From: Bolinopsis microptera | Taxonomy: Eukaryota; Ctenophora; Tentaculata; Lobata; Bolinopsidae | DNA length: 64,000 nucleotides | Reading direction: 5' to 3' | NCBI RefSeq assembly: GCF_026151205.1 | Contig: NC_087073.1 | Span: 10,920,411 to 10,984,410 of the forward strand | Part shown: piece after piece, positions 1 to 12,823 of the stretch | Layout: each line of letters starts with the position of its first letter | How positions within the stretch are numbered: position 1 is the stretch's first letter | Notes under the pieces: model-generated | What the model was told of the DNA's origin: nothing | What the model saw: the letters and a program-made list of their open reading frames with translations, nothing else | The model's database searches: none | Program-made: the position numbers and the translations under genes

Positions 1-1800
1 TTGAGAGACGATCAACCGCGGAGGCCGGAGCTTCCTCTGAATCGCTATCAACCATAAATCAGAATGCAGTGTAATCAGTAATTAGTTGTATTTAAAAGAC
101 AAAACTCGAGATGGGTTATTAATCATTATCTTACTACCTTATCGATCGGTCATAATTGTCACTGACAAGTTTTTCACGGCCCAAATTTTTCACGGACATA
201 ATTATTTACGGTCATGACCGCCCAAATAATTGTAAACATTTTTAGTAAACTCTAGAATGTCATGTGACTGAGGACTAAGGACTAGCCGTAGGGCCTGTTG
301 TGATATCATGGATCGCTTAGGTTCCATCAGGATCTGGTAGTCCTCATAATCCTACGGCCTCTATGTATCGTCATCTAGCACAACTCCTTAAGAATCTTAT
401 AAATTTAATTTAGCATGTGAAAATGTGCAGCCTTCCAGACATTACTGGGCCGCGCTCAGCCTGTCATTCCGCCTAATCTCTATTCTATTCATGTTAATGA
501 ATATGATTGCCTGAGGTCCCCAGGTAATCCAGACATTGATTGGGACAACGAGGTGTCGTACGTCACCTCAAGATCGGGTAACAGGGAGCTGACCTGATCA
601 TAACCCAGTTGATTGGGTCTGAGGTCACGTGATTATGAGCCTGAGGTCACATGGCTATGACGTCACCAGAGCTTGTTCTCCGTTTCCCGCTCATTGGACC
701 AGGTGAGCTTGCAGTTGCATGCTTGTGAATGTGAGTGTAAGTTCAGCTGTACTGTAGTTAGGTAGTGCGCCATCGACAGTGAGCCGCGCGTGCCGACTGT
801 AGGATGGTTTTTTAGCGCTAATTTCGGCCAGCACAATTTTCTTCAAACAAATAAATATTGAGTATCCTTCCCGACCTCCAATTGCAACAAAAATTGGTAA
901 GCTTACTCATAGACTTACAAGGAAAGTGTCCGAAAAATTTAAAGCACATCCAATTAACAGACATTATGTTACAGCTAAAAGCAGCGTATTTTGCCCCATT
1001 TTGATTACTATATCAACTCCGATATCCACCAAATTTTTCGGACAGTTGTAAAAGCCCTATTGGAAGGTCGTCGCCAATTTTCAGAATGATCTCATTTAAG
1101 GAACTGAAGATAAATCCGAATAATACGACAAAAATGGTCAAATTTGGACGAATTTGTTCAAATTACGCGACTTTTACAGCTACTTTTGCTCCAAAAGCCG
1201 CGCACCATCAAATATGGCACTTATTATTAGGCGAAATTCACTGATCTTTCCAAAAAGGTATGACAAATTTGGTATTGTGAAAATTCTCACAGTCTCTAGA
1301 AAACACTGGTACAAAAATTTTTAAAATCCGAGCAAGTTTATTTTTATCGTGCACCTCTTACTGTAGTATATATCTAATTAGCCCCCCCCCCCCCCAAAGA
1401 AGTAAGAACTTATACTGAAAGAAAACTGAATGTTAGTGAACTGGAAGTGGAGCAGCTATACAAGGACAGCTGTGCTGATCATATTTGGTCTCAACATTCC
1501 TCCTTCTCAACATTCCTCTCCAACATTCCTCTCCAACATTCTTCTCCAACATTCCTCCTATCAAGATATATTTGTAGTTTCGTAGTTTAAGCGTAGTTAA
1601 ACTGTGATGCACAGTTTAACTACGCACATAATAGAGCAAGGATTGCATTTAGTTCATTGTTCATATGATCTTGACATACGTTGCATGCCACTTTTCGGGC
1701 GCTAAGCGCGCGCCGCCGAAGGCGAAACATCAAACATGTATCAAATATGATCCAAATTGTTAAATTTAAATTTGTAATTAATGTTCAAGTAAAAGAAAAC
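1..1800. other. Unassigned AT-rich DNA, no gene seen
   Basis: No convincing coding region on either strand. Visible details are a C run at about 1381-1395, a short 13-bp-like tandem CAACATTCCTCTC at about 1490-1558, and a perfect hairpin at 1591-1625. A GC-rich patch (gggcgctaagcgcgcgccgc) lies near 1698-1720. Around 600-670 there are several CACGTG/TGACGTCA-like words, but nothing ties them to a promoter. Confidence 0.5.
1591..1625. repeat. Perfect 16-bp hairpin with 3-nt loop
   Basis: GCGTAGTTAAACTGTG at 1591-1606 is followed by ATG and then its exact reverse complement at 1610-1625. It is too short to assign to an element. It could be the tip of a foldback MITE or a structured RNA element, but no gene context supports either. 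Confidence 0.7.
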
Positions 1801-2050
1801 ATTGAACCTAAACCTTAGTAACATACCATAAGTAAAAGTTACAAACCTTACCTAGAAGTAACCATAATAACTAGTACCCAAACCCTAGAGTACATAAACC
1901 TAGAAAGGTTAAAAAAAACCTACCTAGAGTATCTACCCTTTATAGTTAACTTAAACCTCGAGGTCACCTTAACCTAAGAGGTAAACTTGCCTAAGAATTT
2001 ACATCTACCCTAGAGGTACACACTTAGAATTACTGCTAGGTGGTACTCCA
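1800..2050. repeat. Decayed, noisy ACCTAGAGT-type repeats
   Basis: Irregular words such as cctagaagtaacc, cctagagtacataaacc and cctagagtatctacc match the 13-bp unit of the clean array at 41.04-43.18 kb, but with frequent extra or missing bases. The pattern looks like sequencing noise over a tandem array more than evolutionary decay. Confidence 0.55.
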
Positions 2051-2900
2051 AAAAGATTTTGGATTAACCCAATCAATAATGATAAATCCAATTTGAAATT
2101 TCACCAATTAATAAGTGGTTTCCTAAAAAATTTTTCCAAAAATTCCTTTTAAAATAATCCCCAAAATGAAAGAAGTCACTCCATGTCAAAGTTGAATAGT
2201 ATTTTGAAAATTTCTGATTTGGGCCCCTCCAAAAAGACAACCTAAGCAGTTATAGTGTAAGATAGATCTAAGCCGTCGTTCCCCGTTATGCGAGTTAAAA
2301 ATTGAAACTACGTGTATGAAAGAACGATTCTGTTGTTGTGATCAGGAATGTGTGAAAAATTAAGTAAAAATGAGAGCCCCCCCCGGTATTATTAGTTGAT
2401 TGTTGTTTGTCAATTCTATTCTCATCCCGAGTTTCCCTCGGGTGTTTTTTAATAGTTTGCGGTGCGGTTTACAGGCCTTGTGTCCAAATTTGAAGCATCT
2501 ATAACCCTTATGCCCGTTACTTTAGTACCCGCGATGATTTTAATTGGGCCGTCCCACTCAAAGTAATTATACATAATATAATCTTAAAGAAGTAATAATT
2601 TCCTACTTATTGTTTTTAAAAAAATTTTCTTAATTAAGTTGTATATTTAAACCGTTTAGAAGAAAATATCAGTATTTTAGTTTAACAATAATAATAAAAA
2701 ATTTGATGTTTAGTTTTTTGTGTTTACCATTTAAGTATTTTGGAAATACGGTTCCAAAGATGCTATTATATAACAATCCATTTAAATAGCTTGTACATTT
2801 GGGCAGCCAGAAAGGGTAAAGTGAAAAATAACTATTGGGTCCCCCCCCTTAAGAATACCGATATTTGGTTAAGCCATAAAAATATGGTTGTATTATCCAA
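2050..2900. repeat. Noisy repeat copy 1 (partner at 8.1-8.8 kb)
   Basis: The order of words here (atgcgag, aattaagtaaaaatgagag, tttgcggtg, atataacaatcc, gccagaaaggg, aagccataaaaatatg) recurs in the same order at about 8140-8760, with many one- or two-base indels between the copies. Both copies run directly into decayed ACCTAGAGT repeats. No gene is seen. Confidence 0.6.
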
Positions 2901-2919
2901 CCATTAATAATGGGGTTAC

Positions 2920-3310
2920 CACAAAAACTACACATATTAACTACTTGTGTATACCCATTTTAAAAAGAGTAAACCTAACCCTAGAGTAAACCTAATCTAT
3001 AGTAACAATCTGGCCCAAGAAGTACCTTACCCAGAGTAACCTGCCTAGAAGTAACTAACCTACTGGTAACCATACCTAAGTTTCCCCCACCTAGAAAGGG
3101 TAACCTGCCTTAGAATAGTACCTACCCCTAAAAGTAATTCCTCACCTGGAGTAACCTTTACCCTAGAAGAATACTAAAGACCTCTAGGCGTACCTACATA
3201 GATGAAACTAAAAACCCTTCACATAACCTAGCCTAGAGTTTAAAACCCCTTTACGGTACCTACTAAGAGTAAAAAAACCTACCGTAAAGAGTAAACCCAC
3301 TTAGAGTACT
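2920..3310. repeat. Decayed ACCTAGAGT-type repeats before the pyrimidine tract
   Basis: Words like cctagagtaaacctaatc, cctagaagtaactaacc and cctagaaagggtaacc are noisy versions of the 13-bp unit at 41-43 kb. The stretch ends at 3310, where the sequence turns abruptly into pure C/T. Confidence 0.55.
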
Positions 3311-3312
3311 AC

Positions 3313-6300
3313 CTACTCTCTCCCCCCTCCGATTCCCCCATCCCTCCTCCTCCCCCCTCCTCCTCCCTCCTCCCTCCTCCTCGCTCCTCGCTCCACCCCT
3401 TCCCTCCCCCCTCCTCCCCTCCCCCTCCTCCTCCTCCTCCTCCTCCCCCTCCTTCCTCTCCTCTCCTCCTCCTCCCTCCTCCTCCCCCTACCTCCTCCTC
3501 CCTCCTCCCTCCTACCTCCCCCTCCCCATCCCTCCTCCCTCCCCCCTCCCTCCCCCCTCCCTCCCTCTCCCTCCCCTCCCCTCCCCTCCTCCTCCCTCCC
3601 TCTCGCCTCCCCCTCCTCCCTCCCCTCCCCTCCTCCTCCCTCCACCCTCCCTCCCTCCACCTCCTCGCTCCCTCCCCTCCTCATCCTCCCCCCCCTCCTC
3701 CCCCTCCTCCCTCCCCTCCCCCCTCCCCTCCCTCCCCTCCCCCTCCTCCCCTCCTCCTCCTCCTCCCCTCCCCTCCTCCCCCTCCTCCTCCTCCTCCTCC
3801 CTTCCCTCCTCCTCCTCACTCCCTCCTCCCCGCCTCCTCCCCTCCATCCCTCCTTCCTCCTCCCCTCCCTCCTTCTCCTCCTCCTCCTCCCCCTCCCCTC
3901 TGTCCCCCCTCGTCCCCCTCCCCTCCCCTCGTCCCCCCTCCCCCTCCCTCTCCCTCCCTCCTCCCTCCTCTCCCTCCATCCCCTCCTCCTCCTCCTCCCT
4001 CCTCCTCCCCCTCCTTACCTCCCCTCCCTCCCCTCTTCCCCTCCTTCCCCTCACCACCTCCTCCTCCTCGCCCTCCGTTTCCTCCTCCCCCTCCCTTCCT
4101 CTTCCTCGTCCCTCTCCTCCTCCCTCCATCTCTTCCCTCCTCCTCCTCCCTCCCCTCCCCTCCTTCCTCCTCCCCTCCTCCCTTCCCCCCTACCTCCTCC
4201 TCCTCCCGTCCCTTCGTTAGTCCTCCCGTCGTCCCTCCCCTGTTTTCTCCTCCCTCCCTCCCTCCTCCCTCCCCCCTCCTCCTCCTCCCCTCCCTCCCCT
4301 CCCCTCCTCTTCCTCCCTTCTCCCTCCCCTCCTCCTCCCCTCCCTCCCCCCCCTCCTCCCTCACCTTCCTCCCTTCCCCTCCCTCCTTCTCCTTCTCCTC
4401 CCCTCCCCTTCCACCTCCACCTTCCCCTCCCTCCTCCCTCCCCCTCCTCCCCTCCCTCCTCCTCCCTCCCCTTCCCTCCCTTCCGTCCTCCTCCCCCCCC
4501 TCCATCCTCCTCCCTCCCTCCCTCCCCCTCCCTCCCTTCCATAATCCTTCCTCCCCCCTCCCTCCCTTCTCCCTCCCTCCTCCTCCTCCCCTCCCCTCCT
4601 TCCCTCCTCCCGTCCTTCCCTTCGGTCCTCCTCTTCCCTCCCTCCCCACCTCCCCTCGCCAACCTTCCCTCGTACCTCCTCTTTCCTCCTCTCTTTCCCC
4701 TCCCCTCCTCCCTCGTTCCCCCCTCCCCTCGTCCCCTCCCCTCCTCCCCTCCCCCTCCTCCCTCCCTTCCTCACTCCCTCCCTCGCTCCTCCTCCCCCTT
4801 CCTCCCTCCTCCTCCCCTCCCTCCTCCTACTTTACCTCCGAAAACCCTCCTACTCGACTCCTCCCCTCTTTCCCTCCTTTTCCCCTCCTCCCCTTCCTCC
4901 CTCATCCTCCTCCCTCTTTTTCCTCCTCCTCCCCCCCCCCCCTCACATCCTCCCTCCTCCTCCCTCGTCCTCCTCCCCGTCCCTCAACCGTCCCCCTCCG
5001 TGCCTTCCCTCCTCCGTTCCCTCCTCCCTCCCTCCTCCCTCCCTCCCTCCTCGTCCCTCCCCCCTCCTCCCTCCTCCCTCCCTCCACTCCTCCCTCCTCC
5101 CCCTCCCTCCTCCCTCCCTCCTCTCCCTCCCTCCCCCTCCCTCCTCCTCCCTCCCTCCCTCTCCTTCCTCCCTCCCTCCTCCTCCCCCTCCTCCTTCCCC
5201 TCCTCCTCCTCCTTCCCCCTCCCTCCCTCCTTCCTCCTCCTCCTCCTCTCCTCCTCCCTCCCCCCCTCCCTCCCCTCCTCCCTCCCTCCCTCCCCTCCCT
5301 CCCTCGTCCCCTCCCTAGCGTCCTCCCTCTTCCCTCCCACTTCCCCCTCCTCCTCCTCCCTCCTCCTCCCTCCTCCCCTGCCCCTACCCTCCCTCCCTCC
5401 CTTCCATCCCCCCCTTCTCCTCCTCCTCCTCCCCATCCTCCCCCCCCCCTTCCTCCTCCTTCCTCCCTCCCTCCCTCCCTCCCCCCTCCCGTTCCTCCCT
5501 CCTCTCCTCTTTCCCTCTTCCCCCCCTGCCTCCCTCCCCTCTTTCCCCCTCTTTCCTCCTCCTCCCCTCCCTCCACCCTCCTCCTCCCTTCCTTCCTACT
5601 ATCGACTTCCCCTCCTCTTTGCCGTCCTCCCTCCCTCCTCCCTCCCCTCCTCCTCCTCCTTCCTCTCTCCCCTCCTCCTCCCTCCTCCTCCCCCTCCTCC
5701 CTCCTCCCTCCTCCCTCCTCCACTCCTCCTCCCTCCTCCCTCCTCCTCCTCCTCCCCTCCCTCCTCCCTCCTCCTCCTCCTCCTCCGCCTCCTCCCTCCT
5801 CCTCCTCCTCCTCTTCCTCCGCCCTCCCCTCCCTCCTCCCTCCTCCCTCCTCCCTCTCCCTCCTCCCTCCCTCCTCCTTCCTCCTCCTCCTCCCTCCTCC
5901 CTCCTCCCTCCTCCCTCCTCCTCCTCCTCCTCCTCCTCCCTCCTCCTCCTCCTCCTCCTCCTCCCTCCTCCTCCATCTCCTTCCTCCTCCTCCCTCCTCC
6001 CTCCTCCGTCCTCCCCTCCCTCCCCCTCCCTCACCTCCCCCTCGTCCCACCTCCCTCCACCCCCCTCCCCTCGTCCACCTCCTCTCCCTCGTCCTCCTCG
6101 TCCCCTCCTCCTCGTCCTCCTCGTCCCCCCTCGGCCCCTCCTCACTCCTCCCTCCCTCCTTCGGTCCCCTCATCCGGGTCCCTTTCCCTTCGTCCTCCCC
6201 TCTATCCTCCCCCTACTTCCTCCTCCCTCCCCTCCCTTCCCTCCTTCCCGCCTTCCTCCTTTTCCTCCACCCTCCCCCCCCCCCCCCCTCCCTCTCTACC

Positions 6301-7490
6301 TCCCTCACCTGCCTTCCTCCTCCCTCCTCCCTCCCCCCCACCGTCCTCCCTCCCTCCTCCTCCTCCCTCCTCCTCCCTCCTCCCTCCTCCTCCCCTCCTC
6401 CCCCTCCCCCTCCCTTCCCGTCCCTCCCTCCCTCCCCCTCCTCTCCCCTCCCCCTCCTCCTCCCTCCTTCCCCTCCTCCTCCCTCCTCCTCCTCCCTCCT
6501 TCACCTCCTCCCTCCTCCTTCCTCCTCCTCCTCCCCCTCGCTCACCTTCGGCTCCTCCCTCCTCCTCTCCGTCCTCCCTACCTCCGCCACCTCCTTCCTC
6601 CCCTCCCTCTTCCTCTTCCACCTCCTCCCTCCTCCACCCTCCCCTCCTCGTTCCTCCCCGCCTCCCTTACCCTCCCTCCCCTCACCCACTCCCACTTCCT
6701 CCCCCTCCCTCCCCTCCTTCCCCTCCTCCCTCCTCCTCCTCCTCACTCCTCCTCCTCTTCCCCTCCCCTCCCTCCTTCCTCCTCCCCTTCCCTCCCCCTC
6801 CCGCCCTCCCTCCTCCCCATCCGCTTCCCTCCTTCCTCTTCCCCTCCTCCCTCCTCCTCTTCTTCCCTCCCGCTCCCTCCTCCCTTCCTCCTCGCCTCCC
6901 TCCCTACCCTCCCTCCCTCCTTCCTCCTCACACTCCCTCCCCCCCTCAACTCCTCCCTCCCCTCCCTCCGTCCCCTCCCCCCCTCCCTCCCTCCCTCCTC
7001 CCTCCTCCCCTCCTCCTCCTCCTCCTCCTCCTCCTCCCCTCCTCCTCCACCTCCTCCCTCCACCCCCTCCTCCTCCTCCTCCTCCCCTCCTCCTCCTCCT
7101 CCTCCTCCTCCTCCTCCTCCTCCTCCTCCCCTCCTCCTCCTCCTCCTCCTCCCCTCCTCCTCCTCCTCCTCCTCCTCCTCCTCCTCCTCCTCCTCTTCTC
7201 CTCCTCCTCCTCCTCCTCCCTCCTCCTCCTCTCCTCCTCCTCCCTCCTCTCCTCCTCTTCCTCCTCCATCCTCCTCCTCCTCCTCCTCGCGTCCTCCTCC
7301 TCCCCTCCTCCTCCTCCTCCTCCTCTCCTCCTCCTCCTCCTCCTCCTCCTCCTCCCTCCTCCTCCTCCCCTCCTCCTTCTTCCTCCTCCTCCTCCTCCCC
7401 TCCTCCTCCTCCCTCCTCCTCCTCCTCCCTCCTCCTCCTCCTCTCCTCCTCTCCCTCCTCCACTCCTCCCCTCCTCCTCCCTCCCCCCTC
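3313..7490. repeat. 4.2-kb almost pure C/T (TCC/CCCTCC) tract
   Basis: More than 4 kb is nearly only C and T on the plus strand, in irregular mixtures of TCC, CCCTCC and CCTCCC, becoming regular (TCC)n towards 7000-7450. Long open frames through it (poly-Pro/Ser/Leu on plus, poly-Gly/Arg/Glu on minus) follow from base composition and are not genes. Neighbouring sequence is noisy on both sides, so a base-calling or gap-filling artefact is a serious possibility. A real polypurine/polypyrimidine tract is the alternative. Confidence 0.85.
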
Positions 7491-8100
7491 CTGCCCAGGA
7501 GAAAGGTTTTTTTTTTTGGGTGGGCCGGTTACCTCCCCACAAGGTTTGCCCACCGTTGCAATTTAGTTTGGTTTACTAAATTTATTTTGTTTTGAGTAAA
7601 ATTAGAATCGGGTGAATAGTGGGGGGGCCCCCCCCCCTTGGTAGCTTTAAAAATACCCCCTTAAATTTGCCCCACCGGTAATGTTCAAATTTTTTAACAA
7701 GAAATAAATAAATCCCCGAAAACCTTTGTTGGGGGGTGGATGGGCGATTATAATCGTATGATAGTGTGGGGGGATTTTGATCTTTCCGAAAGTAAATAAA
7801 GATCCAATTGACACATATTTTTAATAAAGGTGCAGATCCAATTTCCCCCCCACTCCACAATTTATCCGAAAGGCAAGAACCGGAAAATTTTTTCAAACAA
7901 CTCCCCCCTAAAAACAACTAAAAGCTCTTACCTTTAAGTCCCTGAATGGGGGGGGTGCGCTGTAGAGGGTGATGTGGGTCTGGGATCAGCCGCGGCACTC
8001 AGCGCGGACGCGTTTAAATGTGAAGCGTATTAAATCCCAAAGACAATAATTTTGGAGGAGAGCTTGACCCAATATTGAACAGTCCCCCCCACCCCCTTTA
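7491..8100. other. Noisy unassigned sequence
   Basis: The sequence has swollen homopolymers (T runs, a G7C10-type run near 7620-7637, a G run at 7948). No reliable gene is seen. Short open frames here are not supported by any recognisable protein motif. Confidence 0.5.
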
Positions 8101-8815
8101 CCTTAGGGACTTGTAAAAGATGATTGTAGCGGCGTTTCGTTTATGCGGGATATTAATGGATCTAATGTTGGAAGGAACTATTTCTGGGTGTTTGTTTTGG
8201 TTTACTTGAAGTTGGGTTGAAAATTTAAGTAAAAATGAGAAGCCCCGGTTAATAGTGTGTGTGTAAAAATTATCCCTAATCCTCATCTCCGCTAAAGTGT
8301 CTCGGTTATTGGGTTTGCGGTGGGGTGCGTGATTAATTCCTTAGCCCCCTTTTGTTTTCACATTTGAAACAGCTTTAACTTGCCGTTACTTAAGTCACAG
8401 AATTATTGCCCGGTCCCCATAACATAATTTTCAAATCAGTATCTTTAAGATAAATTGTTCCTTAATTTGTTAAAATTAAATTATCCCTTTTAAGTAAAAA
8501 GTTTTTAAAACGTTTAAGAATTGAAATATCAGTAATTAGTTTTTTAACAAAAAAATATCGAAAAAGTTGTGTTTATTTGTTTACCATTAGTTGAATTTTT
8601 TTGAGCCAACCGTTCCCAAAGTAATGCTTAATATAACAATCCCTCTTATAGCTCTGGTGGATTTGGCAAAGCCAGAAAAAGGTAAAAGATAAAATAGGTT
8701 GGGGGCCCCCCTTAAGAACACGTAATTGGGTAAGCATAAAAATAAGTTTTATCCAACACCAATTTACTTGGTTTACCACAGAGAGAAACCTTAAAAAATT
8801 CCCCAAACAACTACG
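8100..8815. repeat. Noisy repeat copy 2 (partner at 2.05-2.9 kb)
   Basis: It shares an ordered series of words with 2260-2900, including aatttaagtaaaaatgag, tttgcggtg, aatatcagtaattag, atataacaatcc and gccagaaaaaggta. It is again followed by decayed ACCTAGAGT repeats. The two copies bracket the C/T tract. Confidence 0.6.
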
Positions 8816-8819
8816 GTAC

Positions 8820-9290
8820 CATTTTAAATAGAGTTACCCTACCCAAGAGTACCAACCTAACTAGGAGTTATCTCAAGAGAATTTGAATTTTTAATCCTAC
8901 CTAGAGTAAACCCTACCTATAGTCCCTAACCTTAAGAGTTCACCCTAATCCTACAGTAAAAACCCCTACCTAAGAGTACCCCTACCCTAAGAGTACCTTA
9001 ACCTAGAGTCAGACTTACCTAGAATGTCAACCTACCCTTAGAAAGTACCTACCCTAGAGGTAAAATCCCTACCTATACGTAAACCTAACCAAGAGTTAAA
9101 AACCCTTCCCCAGAAAAAGTACCATACCTAGAGTACCTACCCTAAAGAAGGACACACTACCATAGGATTTTTTCCTAAAACCTAGTAGGTAACCTACCTA
9201 GAGTACCCACCGAAAAGAAAAAAAACTAACATAGAGGTTTCCCCAACCTAGATACCCCCTAGAATGTAAACTGACTAAAATTATTTAACC
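8820..9290. repeat. Decayed ACCTAGAGT-type repeats
   Basis: This is a noisy tandem of the 13-bp unit (cctagagtaccat, cctagagtacctaccc and similar). At about 9295 it gives way to the sequence that also starts segmental copy B at about 52,725. Confidence 0.6.
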
Positions 9291-12200
9291 ATTACCGACA
9301 GTTCTATTTTTAACCCCTAACAGCCCAAACAATGACCTCCCCTATGGAAAATATAGTTTTTTATTGTAATTTTTATTCTTTAAAAATATTGATTGTAATT
9401 TGAATCACTCCAATTGCTTAATTTTGAACGCGTTTTCTGTGCGAGGTTACTATTTTTTTTTGTATAAAACTGAACCCTGACGACTGGATTTTAATGTTTT
9501 TTTTTTAAGTTTTTTAAACCAAAATTAATAACTAATATGGTTTTAACATTGTTATTTTTTTATATAATATGATTCCAAATAACCTGTTAGTTGTAAAAAT
9601 TGTCCAATTTTTGCAAGGTTAATTCCCAGGTTCACTCCCTATTAAACAACAAAGCCAAAAACCCACGAAGAAAAAAAGGACTACTAAACAAAGCTTTTAA
9701 TGTTTATTTATCACAAAACCCCCTAAATAGTTTTTAACTTTTTTTTTTTATCCGTTGATGGTAAACTAATTCCTGGTGGGTGGAAAAAACTGAATAAGTA
9801 CACCTTATTTTGGAACATTAAAAAAAGATTTAAATGGTCCCCCTTCTTTGGTTTTTTTTCATTTTGACCCCCAAGGAACCACTTGAATACAAAATTAACT
9901 AAAAAACATTTTTTCAGGATCCTTTTCCCACCCTACCCCACGTGAGGGAATTGGGGTCAAGAAACAATTAGCCCCTCAAAAGATCCTGTTTCTGCAACCA
10001 CACGGTAAACCTACAAAAAATAGGGAACTAATTTTAAAGCCCTAAAGTCTCCTTAATATTATCGCATGGTTAAGTTAAAAAATCTCATAAAAAAATTTCA
10101 TGTTTATATTTTATTAATATACGGCCCAAAAATGCTTAAACGAAAATATAATGAATTTTTTTTTACCAAAATTTACCTGGCCGAAGGTAAAAAAAAATCG
10201 GCGAAATAGTTGCCCTCAACTCACGTTTGATATGAAAAAGAAATTAGTAAAAAGCCCGATATTCACCCACTAAAGGTATAATACTAATAAAAGGAAAAGT
10301 TTGTTCATACATTTTTCCGTTAGAGAAAATTAACGGTAAGTTAAATCCATATGGCCTAATCCGGTTAAGATTAAATAGGGTTAAGGGGGGTTGGCATCCA
10401 GTGTCATGTAGGAAGATATATGTAAGGGGTTTTTTTCTATTCCGCTGAGCCCTAATTCCCATTTTGTTTTGTTTGAACCAATTTCAAACTTCCGTGTGTT
10501 GGCCCCCTCAGCGGTAAAATGAAAAAAGAAAGCCGACAAGGAAAAACGCTTCGTTCATGGGGCAATCCAATGCTGTCCGTTTTGTTGTTCATTTCATATT
10601 TAAAAAGTGTCCCCCCCCCCCCCCCCACCTGCCGTTACCCCAGGTTTAAGGGTGGGGTAGAAACAATGGGAAATCGTGGGTTTTTTAAGGATATAGGACC
10701 CCCCGTGAAAAAGTTGTTCCCCCCCCAAAGTTTGGTTATGCACGAATACACCAGAAAATCAGCCAAAACGCAACCCGTTTTTTTTTTAAAGACACCAGCG
10801 CTGAATGAGGAACCGCTACATGTTCAAAGATTTTTTCTAATTTAGGCTTTTGATTTGTTTGCACTTAAGACCCATTTATATTTGTTGGGTTTGATAGAAC
10901 CTCTGCTTTTGGCCCTCAACTGCCCCCCCCTTATAACCTACTATGACTCGTAAAAACAATCCTGTCCCCCAATCCTATAACTCATCCCTTATATAGTACA
11001 AAACCCTCATAAAACCGAACATGTTTATAAAATCCAAACCTTAAAACTAACCTATTTAATAATATGTTAATCCGTAAATTGCGTCCCCAAAAAATAACAA
11101 CCTACACAGAAATCAATTTCCCATACCCAAAGGGCCTTTTAACCAACCAGAAAAATTTCTCTTTAAATTTTGTGTGGCGGAGCTGAGATTTTTTAGTATG
11201 ACTAGGAGCGAATTGGATTTCTTTGAATACAACAGGGACAGTTGATTGTTTTAACAATATTCCCCTTATTAGTAACGAAACGACCCGTGTTTGTTTTCTA
11301 GACACGTAAAAACACTATTTTCTATGTGAGTGAATTTAAATCTTTAAATGTTTCTTTCGCGCGTAAATGACTAAGAGGTGTTTTGTATGTCCCCCCCCTT
11401 ATACACCTTGCCACCTAGCCTCATAGGCCCCCCATTTCTTCCAACCTGTTTTTACATCCGGACTACCCGCAAGCTAAAAGTTTTTGTTTTTTCGAGGAAA
11501 TTGGGAAAAACTAAATATGTTTACAATGAGTTTGAAGGAAGATTTGTTTTGGTTTAACAAATAATCTATGTTTTCTATAGGGCCCTCCCCTAGCTCCGTA
11601 ACATAAATAGGTAAGAAAATGGGAATTTTTTTATTTTGCCCAATGAAAACAAGAACAAAGGGTTTTTAAGTATTGTCCCCCCGTAATCTTATAACCTTTG
11701 TGTTTTAACTACTTAACTGAACCTGCATCAAAAAAAACATCAATCAAACCAAAGATTATGGGATAAAGTCATAGCGGTAACATTGTAAAATGTGAAGGGC
11801 CTAGTTTAAGACCGTATGTTAAGAACGCACTTATAAGCGTTCTGTTTAAAAAAAGCCAAACGCCGCGGGTTTGCATTAACCCTGGTAGTTTTGTAAAACT
11901 GGTGGGTTGCTCCGCGCACGGTGTAATCTCCCCTTGATGGGTTAGCATACGCAACCGGAACGTAGTTAACCTTTATAATTTATCATTGGGTTTTTTTTAT
12001 TTCGATGTTTTAAAAAAATATTATAATAACTTTATAGATAAATACCGCAAAGTTCCAAAATAACAGATTAGTGAAAATCACAACGCCTGCCAAACCCCCA
12101 TGTCCCTTTCTCTAAAGTGAAAAACAGAATAATAAAGAAACTTGTGCATTCCTGTGCCCAAATTTTGCTCCCTTGTCCCAAAGCAATAATCTTAAGATGA

Positions 12201-12823
12201 ATCAATAAAGTTATTACGAACACCTTTAAAAAGGTTCGCGGCTTTTTTTTAATCGACGAGAAAAAACGCCTTTTGGTAGGTGCCCCCTCCCGGCGGTCCC
12301 CCAAAATATGATGTCCGCCTCACAGACAAAAATCCGATAAAGTGTGAGCTCCCGTTTTTGTTTTTACGCCCCAGGCCACTTATGGGAATACTTGAAACAT
12401 GTTTATTTATTTTTCAATAACATTAGGTTTAATGTGTATTTCTATATTTTATTTTTTGAATGGTGGTGTTAAAAAGTAGCCCCGGCTTTTAAAAAAAGGA
12501 CTTGAAACCTATTTTGTTTGGGATCCCCATTGTTCCCCCAATTGGGTCACTCCCAAATAACATCACCACAAACTTCACAACGTTGCGTGAAGCTAAATGA
12601 AAGAGAAAATAAAAACATAACAAGAATTTTAAAACATTCCTATCGAAGTAACAAGCACCTGTCCCGACTGTGTCCGCAACTAATTTTCAACTCATAATCA
12701 AATGATAAAAACCAATTTAAATAATTACATTTTGTCATACGAAGATAAATAAACATTCCTGAATAAGAAAAACAAGATGCAGATAAGAAAAATAGACCAA
12801 TACAAAGCAATCACCAGGTCAAG

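Noticed and set aside
3313-7595. Very long open frames of Pro/Ser/Leu (plus) and Gly/Arg/Glu (minus)
   Set aside because: They arise because C/T-only DNA contains no stop codons on the plus strand and few on the minus strand. There is no domain, start context or codon structure.
7582-12304. Short minus-strand frames in the noisy region
   Set aside because: The region has pervasive indels, none of the peptides shows a recognisable motif, and the clean counterpart at 52.7-55.9 kb does not preserve those of 9.3-12.3 kb.
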